64,000 nt of DNA from positions 25,017,761 to 25,081,760 of the forward strand of contig CM046857.1 of NCBI GenBank assembly GCA_025617745.1, given 5' to 3'. Numbering within the stretch: position 1 is the first letter of the stretch; each line of letters begins with the position of its first letter. Both the position numbers and the translations under genes were made by a program. The notes under the pieces are model-generated. The model did not search any database and had not been told where the DNA came from. It saw only the letters and a list, made by a program, of their open reading frames with translations. Shown here in pieces: positions 20,501-27,672 of the stretch. This DNA is from Heliocidaris erythrogramma. Lineage: Eukaryota > Echinodermata > Echinoidea > Camarodonta > Echinometridae.

Positions 20501-21460
20501 ATTTCAGAAATGTTCAAGGTGTGTAGAAGCTCACAAATCCTGCTTATCGCCCCCACCCTATCGCAGATGGATTCTGCTCTGCTTCAAGCGCGAGTTCTCT
20601 GAGCCCGAGGCGCTGAGGATGTGGGAGTCCTGCTGGGCCCACTACCAGACTGACTACTTCCATCTCTTCATATGCCTTGCCATCATCGCCATCTACGGAG
20701 ACGACGTTGTTCAGCAGTCGCTGCCGGCAGACGACATGCTCCTTCACTTCAGTAACCTGTCCATGCAGATGAATGGTGATATTGTACTCAAGAAGGTATG
20801 CAAGAGAGGATTTATATTTGAATTGTTACGAGTCAGATTAAATTTTGGTATAATATGCGCTTTTCAATAGATCCCAGTCTGAGTTATCTCAGGCTTGCAA
20901 CATGTTATCATTGATCTTCTCAAAATGTAAACAATGGAAATATATATCTTAAAGGAAGAAAAAAGAAAATATGTACATAAGACCAAGTACATGAGCTGAG
21001 TTGAAATTTGTGGTTTCATATCTGGTGTCGTACACGTATGTGCAGCTTGTCAGTACATTGTTAACATGCCCCTCCATTCTTCATCTTACTACCGATGCAT
21101 CATTGTATTCAATGATATGATTGTCTGTCTCGAGGGTAGGCATAGATCTGGCCAAAAGATACATGTAGTATGAAGTACTCAGCTGCAACCTACTGTAAAG
21201 AGAGTCTTCGTTACTTTCATTGTTCGCCTGCACCTGATTTTAGTAGAAATTAATAAATAAAATCAAGTATCATTTATTTCTCCCTTACCCCCTCTACAGG
21301 CGAGGAGTCTTCTCCACCAGTTCCGTACCCTAGTGCGTATCCCGTGCACCCTGGACAAACTATGTCGTACCTGTGAACCTGGTATGTGGGACAGCGGTCA
21401 CTCCCCGGTCGTCGAATGCGTTGGGATCCACGAGGCTGGGTACAGCTGCCCGCACATCAG
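2330..21460 (+). CDS. TBC1D16: TBC1D16-like Rab GTPase-activating protein (5' partial, 7 exons)
   Basis: Joining 2330-2509, 6835-6983, 7832-7966, 15869-16055, 19277-19371, 20567-20795 and 21300-21460 gives 1136 nt of continuous frame, with consistent phases and GT/AG at every junction. The product is the TBC domain and conserved C-terminal region of TBC1D16. The arginine-finger motif is VDKDVVRTDR and the glutamine-finger motif is YSQGMSD, so both catalytic residues needed to stimulate GTP hydrolysis are kept. Later landmarks are FCHRWILLCFKREF, CWAHYQTDYFHLFIC and GMWDSG. In vertebrates TBC1D16 is reported to act on Rab4A in endosomal recycling; the same role here is inference. The N-terminal half of the roughly 770-residue family protein lies left of the window. 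The 3' end is open: the last exon ends in phase 2, and read-through meets TGA at once. The introns are swollen by transposons, including a 7-kb LTR element. Confidence 0.93.
3375..3520 (+). repeat. G-run and C-run cluster
   Basis: Two G-runs (near 3382 and 3465) and a following C-run in the intron after exon A. It may be the remains of a non-autonomous element like that at 5228-5382, but no clear ends are visible. Confidence 0.5.
3790..4065 (+). repeat. pyrimidine-rich tract in the intron
   Basis: TCT/CCCTCTCTTTCT repeats over about 250 bp within the intron after exon A. No feature beyond simple sequence. Confidence 0.7.
4864..5009. mobile_element. MITE, GCGTTTCATCAA-end type
   Basis: About 146 bp with near-perfect inverted ends (TCAGGGGAGCGTTTCATCAA, with one extra G in the right copy). 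The core is CAGCCAATCAGATGCAAGG...TTTCAGTAGCTTATAAC, shared with four other elements of this window that have different ends. No coding capacity. Confidence 0.85.
5228..5382. mobile_element. hAT-like non-autonomous element with 8-bp target duplication
   Basis: GCTGTGTT occurs at 5220-5227 and again at 5383-5390, directly flanking a G-run/C-run segment. Ends are GAGTGGTGGATT and GATCCGCCCCTG, i.e. imperfect inverted repeats of the CAGGGGCGGATC type common in hAT elements. The 8-bp duplication is the hAT signature. Confidence 0.7.
6835..6983 (+). CDS. TBC1D16: TBC1D16 exon B (start of TBC domain)
   Basis: It encodes VVFFGGVDEYLRRDVWPFLL and onward to EDIQKER. The R-x-x-VWPFLL pattern is the entry motif of TBC domains. 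The exon starts in phase 0 after aatcag, and the donor gtgggt leaves two bases of an arginine codon that the next exon completes. The length of 149 nt fits the phase chain. Confidence 0.92.
6984..7831 (+). other. TBC1D16 intron after exon B
   Basis: 848 bp, intron phase 2 (gtgggt...tctcag). Holds the 157-bp MITE at 7242; otherwise nothing recognised. Confidence 0.85.
7242..7398. mobile_element. MITE with 40-bp terminal inverted repeats
   Basis: Ends CCCTTGTAAAAAAGTACCAT and ATGGTTCTTTTTTTACAAGGG; the inverted similarity continues inward through ACCCATGGTAATTTGAC. The whole 157 bp can form a hairpin. Inside are further ATGGTAATTTGA repeats. Lies between TBC1D16 exons B and C. Confidence 0.8.
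7832..7966 (+). CDS. TBC1D16: TBC1D16 exon C (arginine finger)
   Basis: The exon runs from LEMREEQQKLF to GEQNPNVEIM. It carries TVDKDVVRTDR, the IxxDxxR-type motif whose arginine inserts into the Rab active site. The acceptor is ttctctcag and the donor gttggt. Both boundaries split arginine codons, matching exons B and D. The LTR retrotransposon sits about 180 bp downstream in the following intron. Confidence 0.92.
8148..9190 (-). repeat. 3' LTR of the Gmr1-type element
   Basis: This LTR is 1043 bp and is the partner of 14208-15261. It starts directly after the flanking AGTG at 8144-8147, next to the (TG)n/(CT)n stretch of the host intron. It carries the same internal minisatellite at 8460-8655, one 12-bp unit shorter. 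Confidence 0.95.
9191..9201 (-). other. polypurine tract
   Basis: GGTGGGGGAGG on the minus strand directly abuts the 3' LTR (TGTCATAT). It is the expected plus-strand primer for reverse transcription. Confidence 0.8.
9382..13428 (-). CDS. Gag C-terminus/Pol polyprotein of the LTR element (PR-INT-RT-RNaseH)
   Basis: One frame of 1348 codons on the minus strand. Residues 1-95 hold the second part of the capsid, with SCAN-like helices (YVEFAREQEMMFDKW, VLLEEFKKGVP). A CCHC knuckle is at 156-169 and the protease motif LRDTGA at 247-252. The integrase has an HHCC-like zinc region (about 488-528), DD35E residues D559, D618 and E654, and a GPY module near 792. The RT follows, with FCIDYRKVN near 984 and YIDD at 1082-1085. 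RNase H (D1231, E1273, D1300) ends the protein at IADALSRM. All catalytic residues are present. The start codon given is only the first Met of the open frame; in life it would be part of a Gag-Pol product. Confidence 0.95.
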   Translation of the reverse strand: MHMSWSQKHRRKFRNMQRQSGQTYVEFAREQEMMFDKWYRSLKVDKDFAQLREAVLLEEFKKGVPFGVKSHLDDQRITQLSKAAVVADEFEVTHRGSGDRLPFKNFQNKKGKGAFESHKKFGEGKTASKENDTDKSQADRGAKSSERSAGQSSKVCFHCNKPGHLKKSCWELIGKPTKSKKDVGLVKQSSVLPKESAQLESVQDVEGVSLVFADKVKKVDESFRSFLHDGEVSPCSTGAVGKPVVILRDTGAAQSLMMSGHLTLPPESSENAKVLVRGIGPDYVSVPLHKVDLKCDLVSGPVTVGVVPELPVDGVDFLLGNDLAGEKVVASPVVSEKPVEVTETERLQEDFPGIFPDCVVTRSQARKAEQDDADSIDVEESTDVWLAETFFKDLDGDNVEGSVADNDGLFSKSSLVQAQQADPELRGLSQKACSEAEADKVPECYYVKCDILMRKWRPPWRPANEEWCVVHQVVVPPCYRIEILRMAHELPMAGHLGIRKTEDRVMRHFYWPKMHKDVVQFCKTCHTCQVVGKAQPSIKPAPLIPIPAFDEPFTRVLVDCVGPLPRTRSGHKYLLTIMDLSTGFPEAIPLRSITAKTVVQALVQFFTRYGLPKEVQSDQGSNFMSGVFQQVMHELGIKQIKSSAYHPQSQGALERYHQTLKTMLRAYGEEYPDDWNKGIPFLLFATRDSPNESTGFSPFELVYGHEVRGPLKLIKEKFMGQNDEVNLLDYVSKFRERLSKACEVAKEHLKVSQAKMKTQADKKAKERNFKPGDRVLVLLPLLGEPLKARFSGPYTVKKKLNDVNYVISTPDRRKSQRVCHVNMLKEYFEREANQPVGVAHVVKEEKLEDVNEGNVETESELSHTDVSTNEPCGVKLSNSEMLENLDDALKHLSDEQRIDISGLLKDYKHVCKDRPGRTALTVHDVDVGDVKPIKQHPYRLNPSKLEKVNEEIRFMLDNDIIEPSQSSWSSPIVMVPKPDGSQRFCIDYRKVNAVTKTDSYPIPRLEDCIDRVGNSAFVTKIDLLKGYWQVPLTDRAKEISAFVTPDGLFQCKVMPFGMKNAPATFQRLTNQVIAGLDNCVVYIDDILVYSDTWNDHLSHLRLLFDRLDEANLVVNLMKSEFGKAKVTYLGHVVGQGQVLPREAKIQAILDFPIPTTKKELLRFLGMSGFYRKFVPNYSTVVSPLTNLLKAKVKYVWSDACQRSFEKLKAILVNEPVLAAPNFTKPFKVAIDASDVGVGAVLLQEDEEGFEKSVCYFSKKLNQYQKKYSTIEKEALSLVLALQQFEVYLTNSNGDIMVYTDHNPLVFLEKFKTKNQRLYRWSLMLQPFPLKIVHIRGKNNVIADALSRM
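13400..14054 (-). pseudogene. gag N-terminal part of the LTR element, frame-broken
   Basis: The likely gag start is the ATG at 14054. Residues after it (TDLSLGQLKSLRKDDLRAVC) resemble the first helix of a SAP domain. A perfect 16-bp tandem duplication at 13918-13933/13934-13949 then shifts the frame; beyond it the other frame continues in SAP style to the ATG at 13876. From 13876 a 158-codon frame gives a charged coiled coil (about residues 18-65) and a capsid-like segment with KNIRLVPKFDEE and LEWPQKYW, stopping at 13400. The capsid continues in another frame that overlaps at 13400-13428. In this copy Gag is therefore interrupted twice. Confidence 0.85.
14187..14204 (-). other. primer binding site, tRNA-Pro type
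   Basis: Three bases inside the 5' LTR the minus strand reads TGGGGGCTTGTCCGG. It agrees with the reverse complement of the tRNA-Pro 3' end (TGGGGGCTCGTCCGG) at all but one base. Its position next to the LTR is as expected for minus-strand priming. Confidence 0.85.
14208..15261 (-). repeat. 5' LTR of the Gmr1-type element
   Basis: This LTR is 1054 bp and precedes the gag start in the minus direction. Compared with the other LTR it shows about three base changes and three indels (3, 4 and 12 bp), so the pair is over 99 percent alike in aligned bases. The 12-bp indel is one unit of an internal GATGTC/GATGAC-type minisatellite at 14530-14720. Confidence 0.95.
14823..14830 (-). promoter_or_regulatory. 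TATA box candidate of the 5' LTR
   Basis: On the minus strand the LTR has TATATAAG followed by GCTGGGAGCTTGCAC. This is the best TATA match in the element's sense direction, and transcription could start about 30 bp downstream (near 14795). The same site is in the other LTR at about 8754-8761. The call rests on motif and position only. Confidence 0.45.
15506..15640 (+). pseudogene. degenerate copy of TBC1D16 exon D (copy 1)
   Basis: The sequence follows exon D closely (AACATCTTATTGAACTTTGC against its AGCATCTTGTTGAACTTTGC), then lacks about two dozen bases that include the YSQGMSD codons. It resumes at the CCAATCCTGGCTGAA block and runs to the ATGAAGAA end. The acceptor AG is lost (cctgg in place of cttagg) and the frame is broken, so it cannot replace exon D. 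It lies only about 240 bp from the end of the LTR element. Confidence 0.85.
15733..15787 (+). pseudogene. degenerate partial copy of exon D (copy 2)
   Basis: About 55 bp resembles the first part of exon D (ATCTTGTTGAAG, TGCAGTGCACCAG, then ATGGGTCACC), more diverged than copy 1. Similarity fades after about 55 bp. Together with copy 1 it suggests an old tandem duplication of the exon and its acceptor region. Confidence 0.6.
15869..16055 (+). CDS. TBC1D16: TBC1D16 exon D (glutamine finger)
   Basis: It encodes SILLNFAVYQPSMGYSQGMS and on to SSPKDEDMEMQL. The YSQGMSD segment supplies the catalytic glutamine of the dual-finger mechanism. Acceptor ctccttag, donor gtgagt. The exon has two degenerate relatives just upstream (about 15506-15640 and 15733-15787), so it was duplicated in tandem at some time. 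Only this copy has an intact acceptor and frame. Confidence 0.94.
16177..16509. mobile_element. inverted-repeat (MITE-like) element inside the LINE tail
   Basis: The ends AATAAGCCAGTTCGGGG and CCCCGAAGTGGCTTATT are inverted copies with one mismatch. A 14-bp TGAATTGAATTGAA lies directly outside on both sides. This fits insertion of a small non-autonomous element into the pentanucleotide tail of the neighbouring LINE. No coding sequence inside. Confidence 0.6.
16510..16934 (-). mobile_element. 3' UTR and pentanucleotide tail of the LINE
   Basis: Between the RT stop and about 16510 there is non-coding DNA ending on the minus strand in AATAAATTCAATTCAATTC. This (TCAAT)n tail replaces poly(A), as in CR1/L2-like LINEs. 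The tail repeat is also seen at 16164-16177, on the far side of a small inverted-repeat element. Confidence 0.6.
16935..18366 (-). pseudogene. 5'-truncated LINE reverse transcriptase (Jockey/CR1/L2-like)
   Basis: The minus-strand frame begins near 18366 with VLNFWPAKIAKVIPIYKKDD, continues through YRPVSIIPSISKILERL and is open for over 430 codons to the stop at 16935. Motifs present are GVFMDLSKAFDTLDHS (first catalytic Asp), GVPQGSILGPLLYLIYVNDI, FADDTNVF, and the C-terminal IHSYPTRQ and IWNSFPPEIRNLKSLNAFK. There is no endonuclease domain: an in-frame stop near 18370 and unrelated sequence mark 5' truncation, usual for LINEs. The open frame without stops suggests a fairly young insertion. 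It lies antisense in the TBC1D16 intron between exons D and E. Confidence 0.92.
18367..19276 (+). other. intron stretch between LINE and exon E
   Basis: Holds a weak inverted pair (CTATGGGGTAACAGG near 18497 and TTGGTCCCCCATA near 18670), pyrimidine-rich DNA at 18860-19040, the (TA)n run and the exon E acceptor tract. No gene. Confidence 0.65.
19207..19229. repeat. (TA)n microsatellite
   Basis: About eleven TA units, 45 bp before the exon E pyrimidine tract. Confidence 0.9.
19277..19371 (+). CDS. TBC1D16: TBC1D16 exon E
   Basis: This short exon (95 nt) encodes TYLLELIKLMLPEFWDHLIQ and then a segment ending ELLFCHR. The FCHR end and the WILLCFKREF start of the next exon reproduce the contiguous family motif. 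Its acceptor follows a (TA)n run and a (CT)n tract, and the donor is gtgagg. The helix between TYLL and FWDHL is less conserved than the rest. Confidence 0.9.
19590..20085 (+). pseudogene. LINE 3' coding remnant
   Basis: In shifting frames the + strand reads YSTLILLYLNYGILA, RIIHNTSFQAHSSPLF, FFMFQLARHELP, EIHSYPTRQ, HTRTAF and GPLLWNDLLSDIINS. This is the C-terminal end of a LINE RT related to the one at 16935-18366 (which has IHSYPTRQ and IWNSFPPEI) but opposite in strand and clearly older. At least two frameshifts and several stops. Confidence 0.8.
20567..20795 (+). CDS. TBC1D16: TBC1D16 exon F
   Basis: It encodes WILLCFKREFSEPEALRMWE, then the strongly conserved CWAHYQTDYFHLFIC block, and ends NGDIVLKK. 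This is the C-terminal lobe of the TBC domain. Acceptor tatcgcag, donor gtatgc. Base composition is GC-richer than the flanking introns, as expected of coding DNA here. Confidence 0.94.
20796..21299 (+). other. TBC1D16 intron after exon F
   Basis: 504 bp of AT-rich sequence ending in a good acceptor (cccctctacag). No repeat or gene seen. Confidence 0.85.
21300..21460 (+). CDS. TBC1D16: TBC1D16 exon G (post-TBC, last confident exon)
   Basis: It encodes ARSLLHQFRTLVRIPCTLDK, then a segment with CRTCEPGMWDSG and ends YSCPHI plus two bases. This matches the conserved cysteine-containing tail after the TBC domain (GMWDSG, VEC). The donor is CAG|GTGAAA. If the intron is not removed, the frame ends right away in TGA (CAC ATC AGG TGA), so an alternative terminal isoform is possible. 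The donor region is repeated twice more downstream. Confidence 0.9.
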
Positions 21461-21870
21461 GTGAAAAAATAGCAACTGTCAGGTCATTCTAAAATACTAT
21501 ACAGTGATGCAAGATTTGATCCATAACAATGAATTCACTGCACATCAGGTGAATATATAGCGACTGTCAAATTATTCTAAATCATGAAAAATGACGTAAG
21601 ATTTGATCCATGACACCGAATCCACCGCACATCAGGGCCCCGTTTCATAAAACTTGTTATCAATAACAAGTTACAATAACAGTTATAAGCTACTGAAATG
21701 CTTGCATCTGATTGGCTGAGAGCAAAATTTGTCCTAGATTTGTGGAAGCTGTTATTGATTATAAGATTTATGAAACGGGGGTCCAGGTGAAAAAGTAACA
21801 ACCGTCTCTCTAATTATTCTAATGTATAAAAAGTCTTTGAAGATTTAATTCATTCCACCGAACCCATACA
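21452..21870 (+). repeat. three-copy 87-bp tandem repeat at the exon G donor
   Basis: Copies begin GCACATCAGGTGAA (21452), GCACATCAGGTGAA (21540) and GCACATCAG (21627), the third split by the MITE at 21636-21783 and resumed at CAGGTGAAAAAG. Each contains AAGATTTGATCCAT or a close form. The first copy includes the last nine coding bases and the donor of exon G. Confidence 0.85.
21636..21783. mobile_element. MITE, CCCCGTTTCATAA-end type
   Basis: Inverted ends GGCCCCGTTTCATAAA / TTTATGAAACGGGG, then AACTTGTTATCAATAACA and the core CTGATTGGCTGAG (inverted CCAAT). It sits inside the third copy of an 87-bp tandem repeat, which shows the insertion precisely: CAG flanks it on both sides as a 3-bp target duplication. 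Confidence 0.9.
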
Positions 21871-21960
21871 AGCCCCTTGTTCTCTTTGAAATATGTGATC
21901 ATTCCCTTATTCGTACTTTTCACTCACTGTAGATCTGTTTTATTCCTATGAATCCTGGGG

Positions 21961-22076
21961 CCTGTAACATAAAGAGAATACAATCAATCTTACAATTGAT
22001 ATCAATCCTAAGTCTATGGCAAACCATGTACTGAAGAGTTACAATTGATTGATTATATCTCTTTTATGTCTGTTAG
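21961..22076. mobile_element. possible small inverted-repeat element
   Basis: TGTAACATAAAGAG near the left end and CTCTTTTATGTCTGTTA at the right end are imperfect inverted copies, followed inward by ACAATCAAT/ATTGATTGAT. Short and diverged; could be chance in AT-rich DNA. Confidence 0.4.
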
Positions 22077-22965
22077 TGTTTATGTGATGAAGGCACAAAA
22101 TGATGTAATGATGATGAAAAAAAGAAGCCTTTATTGAACGGGTAAAATGAAAGTCAAGTCTTCTGCCCTTCAAGATTATTGGCTAATCAGGTGTTGGCTG
22201 TAATAAAATTGGCTATAAAATGGACTGTCCTTGGGAAATTTCTGTAAAAATTACTCAGGTCAAGCTACATGTACATGTACCTCCATAATTAATAACCACA
22301 TTGTGACGTCCCTATTGACAAGTGAAACAATATGCCTATTCTCTCCGTAGTTTAATATTCATCATGATTTAATAGCTGGTATACAACTACATGTACATCT
22401 GCCTAACAGATTTCTGTGTTCCTGAGAAAAAAATATACTTATATAATGATGAAGGAGGCTTATTCAAGTGATTATTATGCCTTTAATAAGGGTTTTATCA
22501 TTGATCATTTTACATGTACATCAAAATGACTGAATTAGTTTATTTCCCGAAATTTGTTGTCAAAATGCTTAAAAATATGGTACACTGTAAAAGTAAATTA
22601 TATGTATATAGGCGATAAACTGTATAAAAGAATCAAATATATTATGCTGCGTCAGTAGGGGACTATCTGATTGTCATTTTACCCTACGTGTATTTAATAA
22701 AAGAAGCATTACTCATACTCATTTGTATATATCCGGGAGTGAATTTTAAAAATACTGTTTGATTATTATTTTTTCTTTTCCTTCATGTTAGAGCTGCCAC
22801 AAGTGAGATGGTCTGCCATTTTCTTTCATCTTGCATTACATTTTTTTGTGAGGTCACTTTGTGCAATATAAATTTGGCTGAAATAGACCAAAATACATGT
22901 ATTAGGCAGTTCATAAATTTTGACTTTCTGCATTTTTAAAGTTTTATGATATTCTGTTCATCAAA

Positions 22966-23200
22966 AGTACTGTCGTCACAGTTCATTCACTTGACTCTCA
23001 GCAAGTTGAGGGTTCAAATCACTTCCTGGTGGATACATGTACATATATTTTCTTTGACAAGATATTACAATTGTCTCTTTCGGCCCAGGGCAGGTGAAAA
23101 ATGGGATATTTGCTTGGGATTTATTCCTTCCTTTCTTCCTGTGCGCTGGCTCTCTGACTCTGTTGCCAGAGCCATAGCCAGGGTAATAAAACTTTAATGG
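22966..23200 (+). mobile_element. older SINE copy of the same family
   Basis: B box GGGTTCAAATC, then CTTTGACAAGATATTACAAT and CCCAGGGCAGGTGAAAAATG in the same order as the body of the SINE at 44949. Diverged, with the A box not recognisable. Confidence 0.6.
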
Positions 23201-26200
23201 AGACATTATTTTACAATGTACCATGTGCTAAAATAATGCATACAAAAACACACTATTACTATTAATATCAAGAAAGTATTCTGATTTTAGCTAGTTTCTC
23301 AATGAATCAAACTAGGGTCATTCTATGAGGAAAATGTGCTCACGTTTTTTGGTACTTGGTTGGTATTTTATTGATTCCTTTCTTACCTAACTCTATTTCA
23401 TTGTGCCATGAGCATCCATTCATGGTGAAAACCTGAACAGTTTAGGTATCAGTTATGTAGTTAAAGAACATTATTTATTTGATGAATTTTCACTTTCCTC
23501 ACGTTACTCTGACCTGCAATAACTTTGAGGTGAAAACAGTTCTCTCCTCTTTACAGCATTGTACGGATCTCAGTTTAGAGTGGAAAAGAAATGTAAGAAA
23601 AGAAGGTTAGAATTTATAAATTTATTGCCCTGTCATCGCATTACAATTATTTTTTCAGTGTGATTGCATTTGAATGTATAGAGTGTATCGTCTTTAACAT
23701 TCATTCTCTTGTTTTTTTATTTGTTTATCTTCACCAAAATATTCATCTAAAGCCTACACAGGAAGAAAAGATTTCAAATGTTCCGAAGGTAAAATAAAGT
23801 ACAATTTTTTTTATTGGTTGTGGAAAGAAGTGCTGCACGAGTAACCCCACAGGTGATTAAGGAAAAGCACATTATCCATAGAGTTTGCATTATGAAGGAT
23901 GTGATTATCACAATAACTTTTGTTTTTTTGCCATTTCAAAGTACTAATATTTCCTAACAATAATCATTTCATGTTGAAATGCATTGAAGTACTTTAATTT
24001 TCTCCTTCCATGTACTGTAGAAGTGGAAATTTTCATGCAATCAATTTTTCACTCTCAGCAAATTTTAAGGTGAATTTCATGTGTTTTTAATTTCACCCAC
24101 GAGCTATACTCATGGGCAAAAGAATACAATAAAAAAAATATGTGTTTATATTTTCGCGCATATTTCATCCTGCGCGAAATGCGAGAAAAATTTCTACACC
24201 GCAAAATATTCCACGTTGACAGTAGATTAACATGACAAAAACTTATACCTCTCTTTTTTGTCAAATATTTACTATTGAATTATGATATACCTCGATTTAC
24301 AGAATTACAAAACTGATCTCACTTTACATGTATAAAAACATTTATGTCATTGATAGAATGACAGATTCAGGGAACTGACATACATGCACAAGCATCAAAT
24401 ATATATTTTTTTTTAGATATAACAATTGAACGGTACTTCATCCCTTTTGCAGAAATTTTTTTAAAAGTTTTGTGAGTATGCCATAAATTACAAAAAACAA
24501 CAATTTGGTAACACTTCATTTTTTCCAAGTCAAAATTTTTTTCTTCACAGTTTTAAAAAGTATTTGTGACCGTCACTGTTTCTGAATATCTCCCTCTGTG
24601 ACAAAAGCAAGATTTTTATTTCTTTACAAAGGAGCTATAGAACTTGTGACCTTGAAATTTCATAGGCAGTATCTTTAGGATGTCTACTACACCTGTGCAA
24701 AGTTTCGCAGAATTTTGTGTTTACAAGCCTGCAAAATGGGATGAAATACCTAATAAAGTTATTACAAAAAATAAGAAATTAAAGCATAATGTTTCCCGTG
24801 ATTTCACTTGTTGTCAACATTCTGTGAAAGTAATTTGTTGTTTATAGATTGCTCATCATTGATTTTCCTTGAGTGATACGCCATGTACATGCATAAAGTA
24901 CTAATGCAATACCTAGTGCCATGTTATACATGGGAATCGATTCATCTTTATATTGCAATTAGTTTCATCTCTATTCAATGACATGTAAGGTCTCCAAACC
25001 TGGAAAACAATAGAGGCTTTACCAAAAGATTATTCTGTCTGAATCTTCTATTTATCAGTGAAAGGAATAGCTAGAGAGAAATTTGCAAAATAAAATAGAA
25101 AGAACAGGCAGATGGAGTCAATATTAATTAATAAAAAGAATGTTATAGATCAGAATTTTATTACAAAACAACTGGCATGTGTGTTGTTTGTACTGCAGTG
25201 TTGTTTTTAATGAACAAAGAATGCATAACTTTCCGAAATAGGCATTTTTTGTTCATCTTTTAGAAAGGAAAATTGAGCAAAAGCAAACCAATTTTTTCTT
25301 AATAAGTTTGTTTTTTTAACAAAACTGCAATATGATTTGCTGGTAAACCTTGATTCAGATTTTATTTCTTTCAATATTTATAATTTGTTTTGATCAGGTC
25401 ACACATTTTCAAGTTTTATTGTTTTCCTGTTAATCTGTGCTTTTATATGTGGAATATTTCCTTCTGCTGTACTATATATAAAATAAATTATCTTTGGACA
25501 GAAGTATTAAGGAAAGGTTTTATAGAGTACTAACAAATGAGCTCTTGCAGGATTGAAAATGCAATAACAAACAGCTTCTCTTTGTTCATTTATTTGAGAT
25601 TTTATTTTAAGCTGTGGGGAAAAAAGTACTATTGTTGCTGTTAAATTTCATGGACATTCCTGACAGATAATTTTTTACTCAGTACTTGAGAAATACCCCA
25701 TTCCAGACTGTTTTGATATGTTTTGTTGTCCACTTTGTCCCAGCATTCTTTAATCCATCATTATCTTATTAGATGTCACCTGACTACATGTAGTTGTGTC
25801 ATTCTGTTGATATCAGCACATTAATGAATGTCTTTTCAATGATGCAAGTTCTGAGTTTTCAAGCATTTAATACTCTAAACATTTTAGTATCATTTGATAT
25901 TAAATGGAACTTACAAGGTTCCCACAGTCTTGGAAAACCTGGAAAGTCATGGGGAAAAATAAATTCTTCTGTCCCAAATCATGGAAAATGAAAATAAGTC
26001 TCCCAAAGACATGGGCATTGATTGTGGATGTGGGCCATGTGTGACTATGGCAGCCTTCCATCAGAAACAAGAATAATATATATATATACATATCTATATA
26101 TGATGCACCACGCGGTACCCCGGTGTAGCGTTGTACCCCGGGGTACCACGTTGTGTAGCGCCATCTCACGTCCACTCGAGTACAACCCCAGAGTTATGAA

Positions 26201-27120
26201 TGCAGTGCGTGTACGTAGTCACAATGCATGTTAACAGTGCAGTGTTATTATGCATGGTGTGCACGCACTGTACTGCTGCTCGCGCGTACGTTAGCTGCTA
26301 GCAGCCCTCACAAGCGCAGTGGCTATAGCGTTAGCTCCCGCGGCTTTAGAACTTGATTTTATTTCACTTCTTCCTAAAAAACATCACTTCATCGTTACTG
26401 TATTTTAGCTGTCAAACTTTCAAACTTAGACAATGGTGGAAGGTAATGGTGGATACGGAAATTTACTGTAAGGGAAAGGACGTAAAAGACGGAAGATTCC
26501 AAGGAAAGAGAAAGTTGAAAGAGCACGATATCGTGCAATACAGAAGTTGGGGGACGAGCAGGCCCGCTGATCTGTGTACATGGTAGCGGTTTTTAGGAAG
26601 GCGAGTAACGGGGGAGACAAGGAGCAGGCTGATGGTGTTATTATGACACTGCTGGCCCAATCCCTCTCTCAAATCGAAGAAATAGAAATCAATAATAGAA
26701 TAATTACTCACTCACAACAACAATGAATTTGAGAAAAATACATGACTTACAGGATGTTTTACAAGAACATGGGACACAATTGAATGTTGAAAAAATCACA
26801 CCAAAATAATTTCCCACTTTTTGGTAACCCAGGGTACAGCCCTAAAAAAAATTAAATAATTCAAAAAATTGGCCGATTTTTATTTGGTACCCCAGGGTAC
26901 CATTTATGTCATCATATACATGTATAACTGCATGGTCTTTGTACACAGCTTGGATGCCGCAACCCATACCAAAATGATACTCATCTGGTCATGGAAAAAA
27001 GTAAAAATGGGTCATGGCAAATCATGGAATTTGGTTCTAAAATTGCTGTGGAAATTATGAACATGGTCATGATGGGACACTGGATGTACATGTGCATAAC
27101 AGTACATACAGGTACTTGAG
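23201..27120. other. non-coding, AT-rich; few recognisable features
   Basis: Mostly unique-looking intron or 3' DNA of TBC1D16. Near 25918-26000 and 26985-27060 there are related GTCATGGAAAA/AATCATGGAAA segments, remains of one repeat family that may frame an insertion. At 26100-26160 GTACCCCGG/GGGTACCACG palindromes occur. No gene recognised. Confidence 0.6.
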
Positions 27121-27270
27121 GGCCCTGTGTCATAAAACTTGTTATCAATAACAAGTTGCAATAACTGATATAAGCTACTGAAATACTTGCATCTGATTGG
27201 CTGAGACGAAGCAAATCTGTCATAGATATGTGGAAGTTGTTATTGATAATAGGTTTTATGAAACAGGGCC
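27121..27270. mobile_element. MITE, second copy of the CCCCGTTTCATAA-end type
   Basis: The ends are GGCCCTGTGTCATAAAAC and GTTTTATGAAACAGGGCC; the core TAAGCTACTGAAATACTTGC is the same as in the copy at 21636-21783. Slightly diverged. It lies about 130 bp before the tentative exon at 27405. Confidence 0.85.
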
Positions 27271-27404
27271 ATCAGGTGTAATATCATAGTCATCATAATG
27301 TAGATACAAAGAATGTTTATATCACCATTGCATACTGTCAACATAGTCCTTATCTGCCCTTATTCACACACGGCATTTATGTACAAGTGTCTCTCTTGAT
27401 CCAG

Positions 27405-27471
27405 GTGTAGTATGGAAACAATTCCTTCTATGTTTGAGGGTACTGTAGCTGATAGCTTAGTGAAAGCCAGG
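27405..27471 (+). CDS. tentative further TBC1D16 exon
   Basis: After ctcttgatccag there are 67 nt whose frame continues from exon G in the right phase (one base completes the arginine codon, then 22 codons) and meets GT at 27472. The peptide includes SMFEGTVADSLVKA. Vertebrate TBC1D16 has a GTV motif just after the point where exon G ends, a weak resemblance. No certain terminal exon with a stop follows. This may be a chance open stretch. Confidence 0.3.
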
Positions 27472-27672
27472 GTAAAATACGTTACCACTAGATTGATTTT
27501 TCACTTTCTTCAGACTTTCTTCAGTCCGATTGAAATGAAGCATTAGATGAAATACATGTAGATAGTTCTAGATTTGCAAATTTATTTTCATAACCATTAT
27601 GTCCATTCCCTTCTCTATTGAATGCTGCGAAAGTGAAAGTGCTAGACAATTGTTCTGAAAGACTGCTATAAT

